From Bacilli bacterium (GTDB lineage: Bacteria; Bacillota_I; Bacilli_A; RF39; UBA660), in the NCBI GenBank assembly GCA_900758895.1, contig CAAETG010000184.1:1-11310 (forward strand): a stretch of 11,310 nucleotides of DNA, given 5' to 3'. A program made the position numbers and the translations under genes. Under the pieces are notes generated by a model that was given only the letters and a program-made list of their open reading frames with translations, had not been told where the DNA came from and ran no database searches. Positions 1 to 6,623 of this stretch are shown here, piece by piece; the first letter of the stretch is position 1; each line of letters opens with the position of its first letter.

Positions 1-146
1 AAATATAAAATTAAAATAAAGGGAATACTAAAAAGAAAAGTGAAAAAGATGCCACCTATACTTTTCGTGACAAAGATCTTTGTTAATATTTCTAAATATA
101 AAACTAAAAAGCTTAAATAAAAGATGACATTTAACTTCTTTTTCAT
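1..146 (-). CDS. Partial membrane protein, probable LTA synthase-family N-terminus
   Basis: An open frame on the minus strand starts at ATG 146 and stays open to the left edge (48 codons, 3' end missing). The start is set by an AAGGTG ribosome binding site at 153-158, six bases upstream, and by an extended -10 element at 165-173. The protein begins with a basic MKKK stretch. A long hydrophobic helix follows (about residues 7-26, containing FYLSFLVLYLEIL), then a short KSIGG loop, then a second helix (about 34-48, FTFLFSIPFILILY). The spacing and the LYLE and LFSIPF patterns resemble the first two membrane helices of lipoteichoic-acid-synthase/sulfatase-type proteins of AT-rich Bacillota, which polymerise glycerol phosphate outside the membrane. 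The catalytic domain lies outside the window, so the family call is tentative. That it is a real multi-pass membrane protein is much safer. Confidence 0.6.
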   Translation of the reverse strand, partial: MKKKLNVIFYLSFLVLYLEILTKIFVTKSIGGIFFTFLFSIPFILILY

Positions 147-164
147 ACATTTCACCTTAATCTT

Positions 165-173
165 ATTATATCA
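165..173 (-). promoter_or_regulatory. Extended -10 promoter of the left-edge membrane protein gene
   Basis: On the minus strand this reads TGATATAAT, a perfect TATAAT with a TGn extension. It lies 18 bases before the ATG at 146 and upstream of an AAGGTG ribosome binding site. No good -35 hexamer is visible at 16-18 bp. The flanking TCAAAATTTTGA (171-182) is a perfect palindrome but may be chance in such AT-rich DNA. The 147-329 interval is a divergent promoter region. Confidence 0.6.
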
Positions 174-282
174 AAATTTTGAAATTTTAAAAGGAAAAAT
201 ATCTTGTTTTTTTGCTTTTGATGTATAGTAATGTCTATTATGAAAATTCTAGACTTTTTCTTATTTTATTTTGCAAAATATC

Positions 283-310
283 TTTTCAAATAGTAATTGT
301 ATGTTATAAT
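283..310 (+). promoter_or_regulatory. Promoter of the 193-aa hypothetical gene
   Basis: A weak -35 hexamer TTTTCA (283-288), a 16-bp spacer and the extended -10 TGTTATAAT (302-310) precede the gene at 330. The -10 covers the upstream in-frame ATGs at 297 and 309, so those codons would not lie fully in the transcript. This supports the start at 330. Confidence 0.65.
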
Positions 311-329
311 GAAATTGGAGGTTAGGTTC

Positions 330-911
330 ATGAGTTTAGAGTTACAAAAAGTGCAAGAGGAAAAAGATAAATTGCAAAGAGAGATGCAATTATTAAATAA
401 ACAGTATGCGTTTTATAACCAATTTCATTATAATGAATCCTTAGGAAATGCAATTGCTTATTTAATTGGGGAAATTGAAGGCATTCGGTGTGTTTGTAAA
501 AAGCTGGTTTGTGAAATTCCCGAACATAAAGAACTTGTTAAAAGAAAATTACCAGATATGCCTAAGAAGCAATTGGTTCCGAAAAGATTCTCACGAAAAG
601 TTTATACTTATATTGCTATTATGAAAGAAGAAGCAGCACAAGAGAAGGTTCAATTTTCAACTGCTATCGAAATGAAAAACTTTCTAAATCAAACTTGTCT
701 TGCTTATACTGATCATTTTGGAATTTTAAATCCTCAAGATTTAGAAATTCATTTTCCTTATTTAAAAATATTTTTTCACTTATTAAATGAATGGCGTTTT
801 CAAACAGGAAGAGCTACTTTAGATGATGAAGTGATCGAAAATGTTTTGGATGCTGTTATTCATCATTTTATTGTTCAACATAGTTATATGCATTCTTCTA
901 TAACAAGATAA
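330..911 (+). CDS. Hypothetical protein with N-terminal coiled coil (193 aa)
   Basis: I do not recognise a family. The frame is open from 297, but the start at 330 is chosen because GGAGG (317-321) sits eight bases upstream and the promoter -10 lies at 305-310, over the earlier ATGs. Residues 1-28 are a charged heptad-like helix (VQEEKDKLQREMQLLNKQ), likely a short coiled coil. A cysteine cluster CVC plus a third Cys (C54, C56, C61) follows a helical stretch. A lysine/proline-rich linker spans about 66-90, and the C-terminal half (about 91-185) looks all-helical with several aromatic and His residues. There is no signal peptide or membrane segment, so it is probably cytoplasmic. It is monocistronic, with its own promoter and a terminator touching its stop codon. 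Three close cysteines could bind metal, but a fourth ligand is not obvious. Confidence 0.8.
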   Translation: MSLELQKVQEEKDKLQREMQLLNKQYAFYNQFHYNESLGNAIAYLIGEIEGIRCVCKKLVCEIPEHKELVKRKLPDMPKKQLVPKRFSRKVYTYIAIMKEEAAQEKVQFSTAIEMKNFLNQTCLAYTDHFGILNPQDLEIHFPYLKIFFHLLNEWRFQTGRATLDDEVIENVLDAVIHHFIVQHSYMHSSITR

Positions 912-927
912 CTTATCTTGTTTTTTT
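902..927 (+). terminator. Rho-independent terminator of the 193-aa gene
   Basis: AACAAGATAA (902-911) is an exact inverted repeat of TTATCTTGTT (913-922), giving a stem of at least seven pairs with a loop around AACTT, followed by seven T residues (921-927). The stop codon TAA (909-911) lies inside the stem. Confidence 0.85.
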
Positions 928-941
928 GTTAAAACGTTCGC

Positions 942-970
942 TTGTGTTTCTATTCTTTCGGTGATAGAAT
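942..970 (+). promoter_or_regulatory. Promoter of the 54-aa ORF and uvrB
   Basis: -35 TTGTGT (942-947), a 17-bp spacer and the extended -10 TGATAGAAT (962-970) lie 30 bases before the first ATG at 1000. No LexA-type inverted repeat is visible over this promoter. Confidence 0.65.
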
Positions 971-999
971 ATAGATGCTATATTTAAGGAGGGCTCTTT

Positions 1000-1164
1000 A
1001 TGAATGATTTTCTTGAATATCTATTTGTGACAGATCAATTGGATGAAGTATTTTGGGGAAAGAAAAAAGAGGAACAAGAAGATCCACTTATATTAAAGAG
1101 ATCTCTTTCTCATAATATTTCCAAAGATGAAAATAATAGTGAAGGTGAAAAAGATGGCAAGTAA
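1000..1164 (+). CDS. Small 54-aa protein upstream of and overlapping uvrB
   Basis: A short ORF with an excellent ribosome binding site: AAGGAGG (986-992) seven bases before ATG 1000, and a promoter just upstream. The protein begins MNDFLEYLFVTDQLDEVFWG and continues into a charged, probably disordered tail rich in K, E, D and N (from about residue 21). It ends with TAA at 1162-1164, eleven bases overlapping the uvrB coding sequence that starts at 1154, so the two genes are probably translationally coupled. There is no signal peptide or membrane helix. The first 20 residues look like a short amphipathic helix with aromatic positions, possibly a protein-binding peptide. No function can be assigned. 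The start signals and operon position make it a real gene more likely than not. Confidence 0.7.
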   Translation: MNDFLEYLFVTDQLDEVFWGKKKEEQEDPLILKRSLSHNISKDENNSEGEKDGK

Positions 1165-3106
1165 ATTTCAGTTAGTTTCTAAATATGAACCTAATGGTGA
1201 TCAGCCTCAAGCGATTGAAAAATTAGTTGAGGGAATCAAAAGCGGAAAAAAAGAACAAGTTTTATTGGGAGCTACTGGTACTGGTAAAACTTTTACGGTT
1301 GCTAATGTCATCAAAACCGTGAATAAGCCAACTTTAGTTTTAGCTCATAATAAAACTCTTGCTGGACAACTTTATTCTGAATTAAAAGAATTGTTTCCAA
1401 ATAATCATGTTGAATACTTCGTTTCTTATTATGATTATTATCAACCGGAAGCATATGTTCCTTCTAGTGATACTTATATTGAGAAAGATGCATCTATTAA
1501 TGATGAGATTGATGAGTTAAGACATAGTGCTACAAGTGCTCTTATTAATTATCAAGATGTCATTGTTGTTGCTAGTGTTTCCTGTATTTATGGTATTGGT
1601 GAGAAGGAAGAATATGAAAAATCGATGCTTGTTTTAAATGTTGGACAAAATATAAAACGAAATGATATTATTAATCGTTTAGTCGATATGACTTATGAGA
1701 GAAATGATTTAGATTTTCATCGTGGTACCTTTCGTAGTCGTGGTGATATTATTGATGTTATTCCTGCAAATGAACATGCTCATGGAATTCGGATTGAATT
1801 ATTTGGAAATGAAATTGATCGGATTAGTACTTTTGATCCGGTAACAGGAGTGATTGTTAGTGATAAAAAAACAATCACTATTTCCCCTGCTTCTCATTTC
1901 GTTACTAGTCCTGAAAAATTAGAAGAAGCCATTCGAAGAATCCAAGCAGAACTAGATGATCGTCTTAAAGAGCTTAAAAGTGAAGGAAAGCTATTAGAAG
2001 AACAAAGACTTAGAGAAAGAACAAATTATGATATTGAAATGCTTAAAGAAACTGGATTTTGTAACGGGGTTGAAAACTATTCAAGACATCTTGCTCTACG
2101 TGCGGAAGGTGAAACTCCTACGTGTTTAATTGATTTCTTTCCTAAAGATTTTCTACTTGTTGTTGATGAGTCTCATGTTACTTTGCCACAAGTTAGAGGG
2201 ATGTATAATGGAGATAGGATGCGGAAGCAAACACTTGTTGATTATGGATTCCGTTTACCAAGCGCTTTAGATAACCGTCCACTCAATTTCCAAGAATTTG
2301 AAAGTAAAATTAATCAAGCTATTTATGTTTCAGCTACTCCTGGGGATTATGAACTTGAACATACTCATGGAGAATATGTCGAACAAATTATTCGTCCAAC
2401 TGGTTTACTCGATCCAACTATTGAAGTGAAACCAACGGAGGGCCAAATTGATGATATTATTGCGGAAATACGCGATCGTATCGATAAAAATGAGAGAGTT
2501 TTAATTACAACACTTACAATTCGTATGAGTGAAGAATTAACTAATTATCTTAAGGAAATGGGTATTAATGTTGCATACTTGCATAGTGAAATTAAAACAC
2601 TGGAACGTCTAAAAATTATTAGAGAACTTCGTCTTGGTGTTTATGATTGTGTCGTTGGTATCAACTTGCTTCGTGAAGGCCTTGATATTCCTGAAGTTAG
2701 TTTAATTTGTATTTTGGATGCAGATAAACAAGGTTTCTTACGTAGTGAGAGAAGTTTAATTCAAACGATTGGTCGTTGTGCAAGGAATGCAAATGGACAT
2801 GTTATTATGTATGCAGATACAATGAGTGAAGCTATGGATGCGGCGATCAAAGAAACTGCCCGTCGTCGAGAAATACAAGAAAAATATAACGCGGAACATC
2901 ATATTATTCCTAAAACGATTTCGAAAGAGATTAAAGAAGTTGTTTCTAATGAAATTGAAAATAAAGCAGAAAAGACAAAAATGTCTAAAAAAGAAAAGGA
3001 AAATATTTTGGCAACACTTGAAGATGAAATGCGAGAAGCTGCTAAAAATCTTGATTTTGAACGAGCTATGGAATTAAGAGATATTATATTTGAAATGAAA
3101 AAATAA
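1154..3106 (+). CDS. uvrB: UvrB, excinuclease ABC subunit B
   Basis: UvrB is the damage-verifying helicase-like subunit of nucleotide excision repair: it is loaded on DNA by UvrA and recruits UvrC. The start at 1154 (MASKFQLVSKYEPNGDQPQA) fits the family's usual N-terminus and has GAAGGTG (1141-1147) upstream. The frame is open from 1127, but that adds nine residues lacking a ribosome binding site. In the 650-aa protein, Walker A GATGTGKT is at 39-46, the damage-probing beta-hairpin with YYDYYQPEAYVP at about 92-103, the DESH box at 338-341, SATPGDYE at 393-400, NLLREGLD at 504-511, motif VI QTIGRCARN at 537-545, and the UvrC-binding UVR motif at about 616-649. Length is normal and no domain is missing. 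Motif VI has Cys where the common form is GRAARN, probably neutral. No uvrA or uvrC is in the window. Confidence 0.98.
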   Translation: MASKFQLVSKYEPNGDQPQAIEKLVEGIKSGKKEQVLLGATGTGKTFTVANVIKTVNKPTLVLAHNKTLAGQLYSELKELFPNNHVEYFVSYYDYYQPEAYVPSSDTYIEKDASINDEIDELRHSATSALINYQDVIVVASVSCIYGIGEKEEYEKSMLVLNVGQNIKRNDIINRLVDMTYERNDLDFHRGTFRSRGDIIDVIPANEHAHGIRIELFGNEIDRISTFDPVTGVIVSDKKTITISPASHFVTSPEKLEEAIRRIQAELDDRLKELKSEGKLLEEQRLRERTNYDIEMLKETGFCNGVENYSRHLALRAEGETPTCLIDFFPKDFLLVVDESHVTLPQVRGMYNGDRMRKQTLVDYGFRLPSALDNRPLNFQEFESKINQAIYVSATPGDYELEHTHGEYVEQIIRPTGLLDPTIEVKPTEGQIDDIIAEIRDRIDKNERVLITTLTIRMSEELTNYLKEMGINVAYLHSEIKTLERLKIIRELRLGVYDCVVGINLLREGLDIPEVSLICILDADKQGFLRSERSLIQTIGRCARNANGHVIMYADTMSEAMDAAIKETARRREIQEKYNAEHHIIPKTISKEIKEVVSNEIENKAEKTKMSKKEKENILATLEDEMREAAKNLDFERAMELRDIIFEMKK

Positions 3107-3113
3107 TTATTTT

Positions 3114-3140
3114 AAAAGGACTCCGTGGAGCCCTTTTTTT
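3114..3140. terminator. Bidirectional terminator between uvrB and the zinc-ribbon gene
   Basis: The arms AAAAGG-A-CTCC (3114-3124) and GGAG-C-CCTTTT (3127-3137) pair with a single A/C mismatch, giving four A-T, two G-C and a 4-bp CTCC/GGAG top. A T run (3134-3140) follows for uvrB. On the other strand the hairpin is followed by TTTTAAAATAATT, so it could also stop the convergent zinc-ribbon gene, whose stop codon is at 3139-3141. Confidence 0.8.
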
Positions 3141-3381
3141 ATTCACCAAAAATTTCAAATATTTCACTTAAAAAAGATTCTCTTTTATGAGTTTTTTCCT
3201 CTTTCTTTTCTTTGGAAGTCTTTTTTTCAACTTCTTCTATTCTAGATTCTTCTTTTTCCATTAATTTTTCTAATTCACCGCGATCTAACCAAATTCCACG
3301 GCATTCAGGACAATAGTCTATTTCAACTCCCTTTTTTTCAGACATTAATAATGTTACGTCTTTACAAACTGGACATTTCAT
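3139..3381 (-). CDS. TFIIB-type zinc-ribbon protein (80 aa)
   Basis: A small cytoplasmic protein of the zf-TFIIB-type zinc-ribbon family found widely in bacteria, function poorly known. The zinc site is clear: CPVC (C3, C6) and CPEC (C24, C27), followed by the family hallmark RGIWLDRGELEKL (28-40). After that comes a Lys/Glu-rich, probably disordered linker (41-67) and a hydrophobic C-terminal FLSEIFEIFGE, a tail type often seen in these proteins. The start has a full AAAGGAGG (3389-3396) seven bases upstream. It has its own extended -10 promoter. The flavoprotein gene upstream on the same strand ends 53 bases away with no terminator seen between, so read-through is possible. Confidence 0.9.
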   Translation of the reverse strand: MKCPVCKDVTLLMSEKKGVEIDYCPECRGIWLDRGELEKLMEKEESRIEEVEKKTSKEKKEEKTHKRESFLSEIFEIFGE

Positions 3382-3404
3382 ATTTTTTCCTCCTTTGTAA
3401 TATC

Positions 3405-3434
3405 ATTATATCAATAACCATTAGAAGTTAGCAA
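3405..3434 (-). promoter_or_regulatory. Promoter of the zinc-ribbon gene
   Basis: Minus strand: -35 TTGCTA (3434-3429), an 18-bp spacer and the extended -10 TGATATAAT (3413-3405). The -35 abuts the stop codon of the upstream flavoprotein gene. Confidence 0.65.
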
Positions 3435-4484
3435 TCATTTTTTATTGATAAAGAAGTGATTAAAGGCAAAAGCGATTAATCGATGGAAAAAGCGACATCC
3501 TACGTTAAAGATTAAGAATAATATTCCTTTTAAATAAAACATTTTTAATATTATTTTCATGAAGGCAAATTTTATTTTAAGCTTTAAAATACATCTTTGG
3601 TACACCCAATTATTCTTTTTTTCTATGGCTTTGGCACACATTTTCCCGGTGTGTAATCCATATCTTAAGCCAGATAAAGTCAGAGGGTCACAAGCGCCTA
3701 CAGCATCACCAACATAATAAATGTTTTTGTTTATGATTCCTTTTCTCATACCAATTGGGGTAAATGCTCCTTTTAAATTTTTCGTATTTGCATCTATATT
3801 TAATTTATTTAAATATTCTTTCATTATTTGATTGTAATTTAATTTTGGATTATAAACATCAGTTAAGCCAATATTAGTTATTCCTTTATAAGTACTTACC
3901 CAACCATAGCCATGAGGTGTAATACCAAAATGAATTTCGATGCTGTCTTTTCTATTTGTCTTTTCTATTAATTGCATCGCTATATTCTTTGGTTTCTTTT
4001 TTTGATATTTACTACCATATCCAGAAGTGCCATCAGCAAAAATGAGATAATCATATGTAAAAATTTCATTATGATTTGTCTTTATTTTGTTTTTATTTTG
4101 GTTATGGTAAATGATATGGGTATTTTCTTTAATTGCAACTTCCTTTTTCTTGGCTAATTTAAAGAAAGCATGATCTAATTCAACACGATCAATTTTTTTG
4201 TTAGTAAATAAGAACTTATTCACAATTTTTTGCTTTCCTTTATATTTATAAAATATTTTAAAATCTTTAATTAAACTATAGTGACATTTATCAATATTTA
4301 ATCCTAAAGATTCATATTCTTTTTTGGTTTTATTTGTGATATAACCGGCACAACATTTGTATCTTGGAAATGTTTTTTGCTCAATTACTAATATATCTTT
4401 TATTCCATTTTTTAATAAATTTAAGGCAGTTGCTAGGCCAGAAGGTCCAGCGCCAATTATGATTACTTCATAGTGTTTGTCCAT
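3435..4484 (-). CDS. FAD-dependent oxidoreductase, geranylgeranyl reductase family
   Basis: A 349-aa flavoprotein. The N-terminus is a Rossmann FAD fold with GAGPSG at 11-16 and an acidic strand end at E35. The family box PRYKCCAGYI (40-49) corresponds to the PxxKxCGG-type motif, ADG (150-152) is the second FAD contact, GYGWV (192-196) fits the substrate-domain motif, and GDAVGACDPLTLSGLRYG (259-276) is the C-terminal FAD-binding signature. Members reduce isoprenoid chains (chlorophyll or archaeal lipids) or other hydrophobic substrates. The substrate here is unknown. The last 50 residues are basic and hydrophobic (about 299-345), suggesting membrane association. It starts with AAGGTG (4493-4498) eight bases upstream and its own extended -10. 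No biosynthetic partner gene adjoins it. Confidence 0.88.
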   Translation of the reverse strand: MDKHYEVIIIGAGPSGLATALNLLKNGIKDILVIEQKTFPRYKCCAGYITNKTKKEYESLGLNIDKCHYSLIKDFKIFYKYKGKQKIVNKFLFTNKKIDRVELDHAFFKLAKKKEVAIKENTHIIYHNQNKNKIKTNHNEIFTYDYLIFADGTSGYGSKYQKKKPKNIAMQLIEKTNRKDSIEIHFGITPHGYGWVSTYKGITNIGLTDVYNPKLNYNQIMKEYLNKLNIDANTKNLKGAFTPIGMRKGIINKNIYYVGDAVGACDPLTLSGLRYGLHTGKMCAKAIEKKNNWVYQRCILKLKIKFAFMKIILKMFYLKGILFLIFNVGCRFFHRLIAFAFNHFFINKK

Positions 4485-4504
4485 AAAAATACACCTTGTC
4501 TAAT

Positions 4505-4535
4505 ATTATATCATTAATATTCTCTTTCAAATCAA
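4505..4535 (-). promoter_or_regulatory. Promoter of the flavoprotein gene
   Basis: Minus strand: extended -10 TGATATAAT (4513-4505). A possible -35 TTGATT (4535-4530) has a long 19-bp spacer, and the alternative TTGAAA (4530-4525) only 14 bp, so the TGn extension probably carries the promoter. The -35 overlaps the T-tract of the terminator at 4534-4566. Confidence 0.55.
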
Positions 4536-4566
4536 AAAAACATATATGACTTTACACATATGTTTT
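4534..4566 (-). terminator. Rho-independent terminator downstream of the VOC gene
   Basis: AAAACATAT (4537-4545) is an exact inverted repeat of ATATGTTTT (4558-4566), a 9-bp A/T-rich stem with a 12-base loop. Read on the minus strand it ends in seven T residues (4540-4534). The stem is weak, but position and T-tract fit. Confidence 0.6.
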
Positions 4567-4634
4567 ATCTATATTTTTATATAACACTTTTCTTTTATGA
4601 ATTTTTTATTCTTTTTATTCATCATGCGTTTAAA

Positions 4635-4679
4635 AATGTGAAACATTTTTTGATTTATTTACACATTTTGTTTCACATT
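4635..4679 (-). terminator. Inverted repeat at the VOC gene stop, possible first terminator
   Basis: AATGTGAAAC (4635-4644) and GTTTCACATT (4670-4679) form a perfect 10-bp inverted repeat around a 25-base loop. The right arm overlaps the VOC stop codon (4678-4680). On the minus strand the hairpin ends in a short run of T. It may act with the terminator at 4534-4566. An operator role is also possible. Confidence 0.5.
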
Positions 4680-5043
4680 ATTTTTCAATAAATTGAATGG
4701 CAATACCATCGGGGTCCTCAATCATAAATGATTTGCGATTTAGGTCGCCAGTATAAATTTCTGGTTTTTGGTTTAATTTTTCGGCTATTAATATTGCTTC
4801 CTCAATAGATGATACTTGAAAAGCAAAATGATGAATCCCTATTTTAGCTAAATCACTAACATAATTATTTTTAGTATTTTTAAAGCAAAATAGTTCTAAG
4901 GTTGTATTTTGTCCTTTCATAGTTGCCCAGTCATATTCTTCATCGTGAAAAATATTTTCTAACTTAAATTCTAGAACCTGATAAAAGTCAATACTTTTTT
5001 CCAAATTACTTACCGATATTGCGATATGATCCAATTTTAACAT
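4678..5043 (-). CDS. VOC-family (glyoxalase I-like) protein
   Basis: A 121-aa single-module vicinal-oxygen-chelate protein with two beta-alpha-beta-beta-beta repeats: LDHIAISVSNLEKSIDFY at 4-21 and IHHFAFQVSSIEEAI from 70. Metal-ligand positions typical of glyoxalase I are H6, E50 (TLELF) and H71 or H72. The fourth, normally Glu in a DPDG..IEL motif, is Gln117 (DPDGIAIQF, 110-118). Gln can serve as a ligand in some VOC enzymes, so metal binding is possible, but glyoxalase activity should not be assumed. The length is that of bacterial GloA-type proteins. The start has AGAAGGA upstream (5050-5056) and its own TATAAT. It follows a WYL regulator gene by 58 bases, with a tandem repeat between them. 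The substrate is unknown. Confidence 0.85.
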   Translation of the reverse strand: MLKLDHIAISVSNLEKSIDFYQVLEFKLENIFHDEEYDWATMKGQNTTLELFCFKNTKNNYVSDLAKIGIHHFAFQVSSIEEAILIAEKLNQKPEIYTGDLNRKSFMIEDPDGIAIQFIEK

Positions 5044-5066
5044 AAAATTTCCTTCTTTCTAATTAC

Positions 5067-5072
5067 ATTATA
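5067..5072 (-). promoter_or_regulatory. -10 element of the VOC gene
   Basis: A perfect TATAAT on the minus strand, 24 bases before the VOC start codon and without a TGn extension. No recognisable -35 lies 16-18 bp upstream; that position is occupied by the TAGGAAGTAT tandem repeat. This would fit a regulated promoter. Confidence 0.5.
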
Positions 5073-5081
5073 CTATATAAT

Positions 5082-5102
5082 TAGGAAGTATATAGGAAGT
5101 AT
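5082..5102. repeat. Tandem 10-bp direct repeat upstream of the VOC gene
   Basis: TAGGAAGTAT occurs exactly at 5082-5091 and 5093-5102, an 11-bp period (about one helical turn). It sits where the VOC promoter's -35 region would be and just touches the stop codon of the WYL regulator gene. It is a candidate binding site for that regulator, by inference. Confidence 0.6.
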
Positions 5103-5683
5103 TACAATAAAGTTAAATGATTTAATCTTTCAAAATTTAAATATCTGATGTCACTTTCGTCTTCAGAATAAATAACAATTACAAACCATTTACTATCATA
5201 AACAAATATTTCTAAAGGAACTATGATTCTTTCTTTTTTTGTTCCTTTACTAAAATAGGTAATCCTTATTTTTCTTTTTTCCTTTATTGCTTTACTAATT
5301 AGGTTATATTTCTCTAAATTTTCTTTAGACATTTTTAGTGAAGATGACTCTTCTTTTTGAATATTCAAAAATATTTTGTTTCTAAGTTCTATTAAATTCT
5401 TTTTTTGATTTATATTAGTTGCTTCACTTATTAAATCATCTAATTGTTTCACATCTTTTTTCGAAAAAGTAATAGTTGGGATACTTATTTTTTGATTTAT
5501 CACATAGCCACCATATGGTCCCCTTATTCTTTCAATATAAATTCCAGCCATTTCTAAGTCAGCAATATAAGTTCTTATCATGCGCTCACTTGTTTCTAAT
5601 TTTAAAGCTAGGTCTTTCGCACTATACTTTGTGCCACTAGAAAGTAATTTTAATACCATTAAAGTATTTGATATTTTTGACAT
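5102..5683 (-). CDS. Short HTH-WYL transcriptional regulator
   Basis: A 193-aa DNA-binding regulator. Residues about 1-62 form a DeoR/HTH_11-like winged helix (SAKDLALKLETSERMIRTYI at 21-40, with the wing around GPYGGYVI). A helical linker covers about 75-125, and a WYL domain runs from about 126 to the end (IRITYFSKGTKK, IIVPLEIFVYDSKWFVIV, DIRYLNFERL). The eponymous W-Y-L appears as W166-F167-V168. Typical family members are about 300 aa with a C-terminal WCX extension; here the protein stops right after the WYL domain, so it is a natural short form or a truncation. AAAGAGG (5689-5695) precedes the start. It lies 22 bases after sufB on the same strand and so is likely co-transcribed with sufCB. 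WYL proteins often sense nucleotides or other ligands; the ligand here is unknown. Confidence 0.88.
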   Translation of the reverse strand: MSKISNTLMVLKLLSSGTKYSAKDLALKLETSERMIRTYIADLEMAGIYIERIRGPYGGYVINQKISIPTITFSKKDVKQLDDLISEATNINQKKNLIELRNKIFLNIQKEESSSLKMSKENLEKYNLISKAIKEKRKIRITYFSKGTKKERIIVPLEIFVYDSKWFVIVIYSEDESDIRYLNFERLNHLTLL

Positions 5684-5705
5684 AAATTCCTCTTTAAATA
5701 AAACT

Positions 5706-6623
5706 TTATTTTAAAAACCCTTTTATAATTACTTCTTCAGCTTCACTCTCATTTAGACCTAGAGTCATTAATTTATTTAGTTGTTCGCCAGCAATTTTTC
5801 CTATGGCAGCTTCATGAATTAAATTTGCATCCATATCTTTGGCATAAATCTCAGGTATTGCTTTTACTTGGCCTTCTTCTTTCATAATTGCATCACATTC
5901 TACATGAGCATAACACTTGGTGTTTCCGGTAATGTTTGATGCAAATTCTTGATAAGAAGAACCTTCCGCAACACTTCTACTGGTGAGGTGAACACTTGCA
6001 TTTTCACCGTTTAAGTCAACCACGAATTCGGTTTTTGCCGTCCCACTTCCCGTTGTCAGTATTTTTTCAGATATTTCTAGAGTGGTATTTGCTCCTAACT
6101 CAGCTTTGGTGATTCTAATTGTGTCATCAACGCCTTTTATTTGCACACTATCCATGGTCATCGAAGAAGAATCTTTCATATAGATTTCAGTGGTTGGATT
6201 TAATATTTTCTTTCCAGATCCTACTCCTTCACCATAATGCTTTTCGACATATTTTACTTTGGCACCTTCCTCTAAATAAAAGCGATGAATGCCGTCATGT
6301 TCTGAATCTTTGTGTTTATCATTGTGGATACCACAACCAGCGAAAATAATGACATTTGCATTTTTACCAATATGAAAATCATTATATACTACATCAGTTA
6401 AGCCACTTTCGGTGATGATCACAGGAATATGAACGATACCAAAAAGGGTATTTTCTTTGACATAAATATCAATTCCACTTTTATCATTTTTTGTTATAAT
6501 ATCAATATAAGAATTTACTTTTCGTTCAATACTCTCTCCATTTTTACGAATATTATAAACCTCAGCCTCTTCTGTAAAAGAATCACTCACTTCTTTTAAT
6601 AGTTCTTTATCTGTTTGATTCAT
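5706..6623 (-). CDS. sufB: SufB/SmsB-like Fe-S cluster scaffold subunit
   Basis: A 305-aa SufB/SufD-family protein, the beta-helix scaffold that works with the ATPase SufC to assemble iron-sulfur clusters. It is much shorter than the usual SufB (about 465 aa) and matches the compact form of two-gene minimal SUF-like (SmsCB) systems of anaerobes and archaea. A His-rich segment GCGIHNDKHKDSEHDGIHRF (96-115) and EKHYGEG (127-133) are typical of that form. In the core, C243 (ECDAIM) aligns with the E. coli SufB Cys405 position, and H270-E271 (IHEAAIG) with the HEA/Glu434 position, so SufB-type ligands are kept. The end, KLMTLGLNESEAEEVIIKGFL, is the family's C-terminal signature. The start at 6623 has AAAGGAGGT (6628-6636) just upstream. 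The frame extends to 6647 but without a site. The ORF overlaps sufC by 17 bases. Confidence 0.92.
   Translation of the reverse strand: MNQTDKELLKEVSDSFTEEAEVYNIRKNGESIERKVNSYIDIITKNDKSGIDIYVKENTLFGIVHIPVIITESGLTDVVYNDFHIGKNANVIIFAGCGIHNDKHKDSEHDGIHRFYLEEGAKVKYVEKHYGEGVGSGKKILNPTTEIYMKDSSSMTMDSVQIKGVDDTIRITKAELGANTTLEISEKILTTGSGTAKTEFVVDLNGENASVHLTSRSVAEGSSYQEFASNITGNTKCYAHVECDAIMKEEGQVKAIPEIYAKDMDANLIHEAAIGKIAGEQLNKLMTLGLNESEAEEVIIKGFLK

Noticed and set aside
297..329. Earlier ATG starts (297 and 309) for the 193-aa gene
   Set aside because: They overlap the promoter -10 element and lack a ribosome binding site; ATG 330 has GGAGG eight bases upstream.
928..1000. LexA/SOS operator upstream of uvrB
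   Set aside because: A CGTTCG half-site at 935-940 has no CGAAC partner at the four-base spacing of the Bacillota LexA box.
4635..4679. parS (Spo0J/ParB) site
   Set aside because: GTGAAACA and TGTTTCAC half-sites are present but in the wrong order and 23 bases apart, unlike the contiguous 16-bp palindrome. A terminator-like hairpin explains them better.
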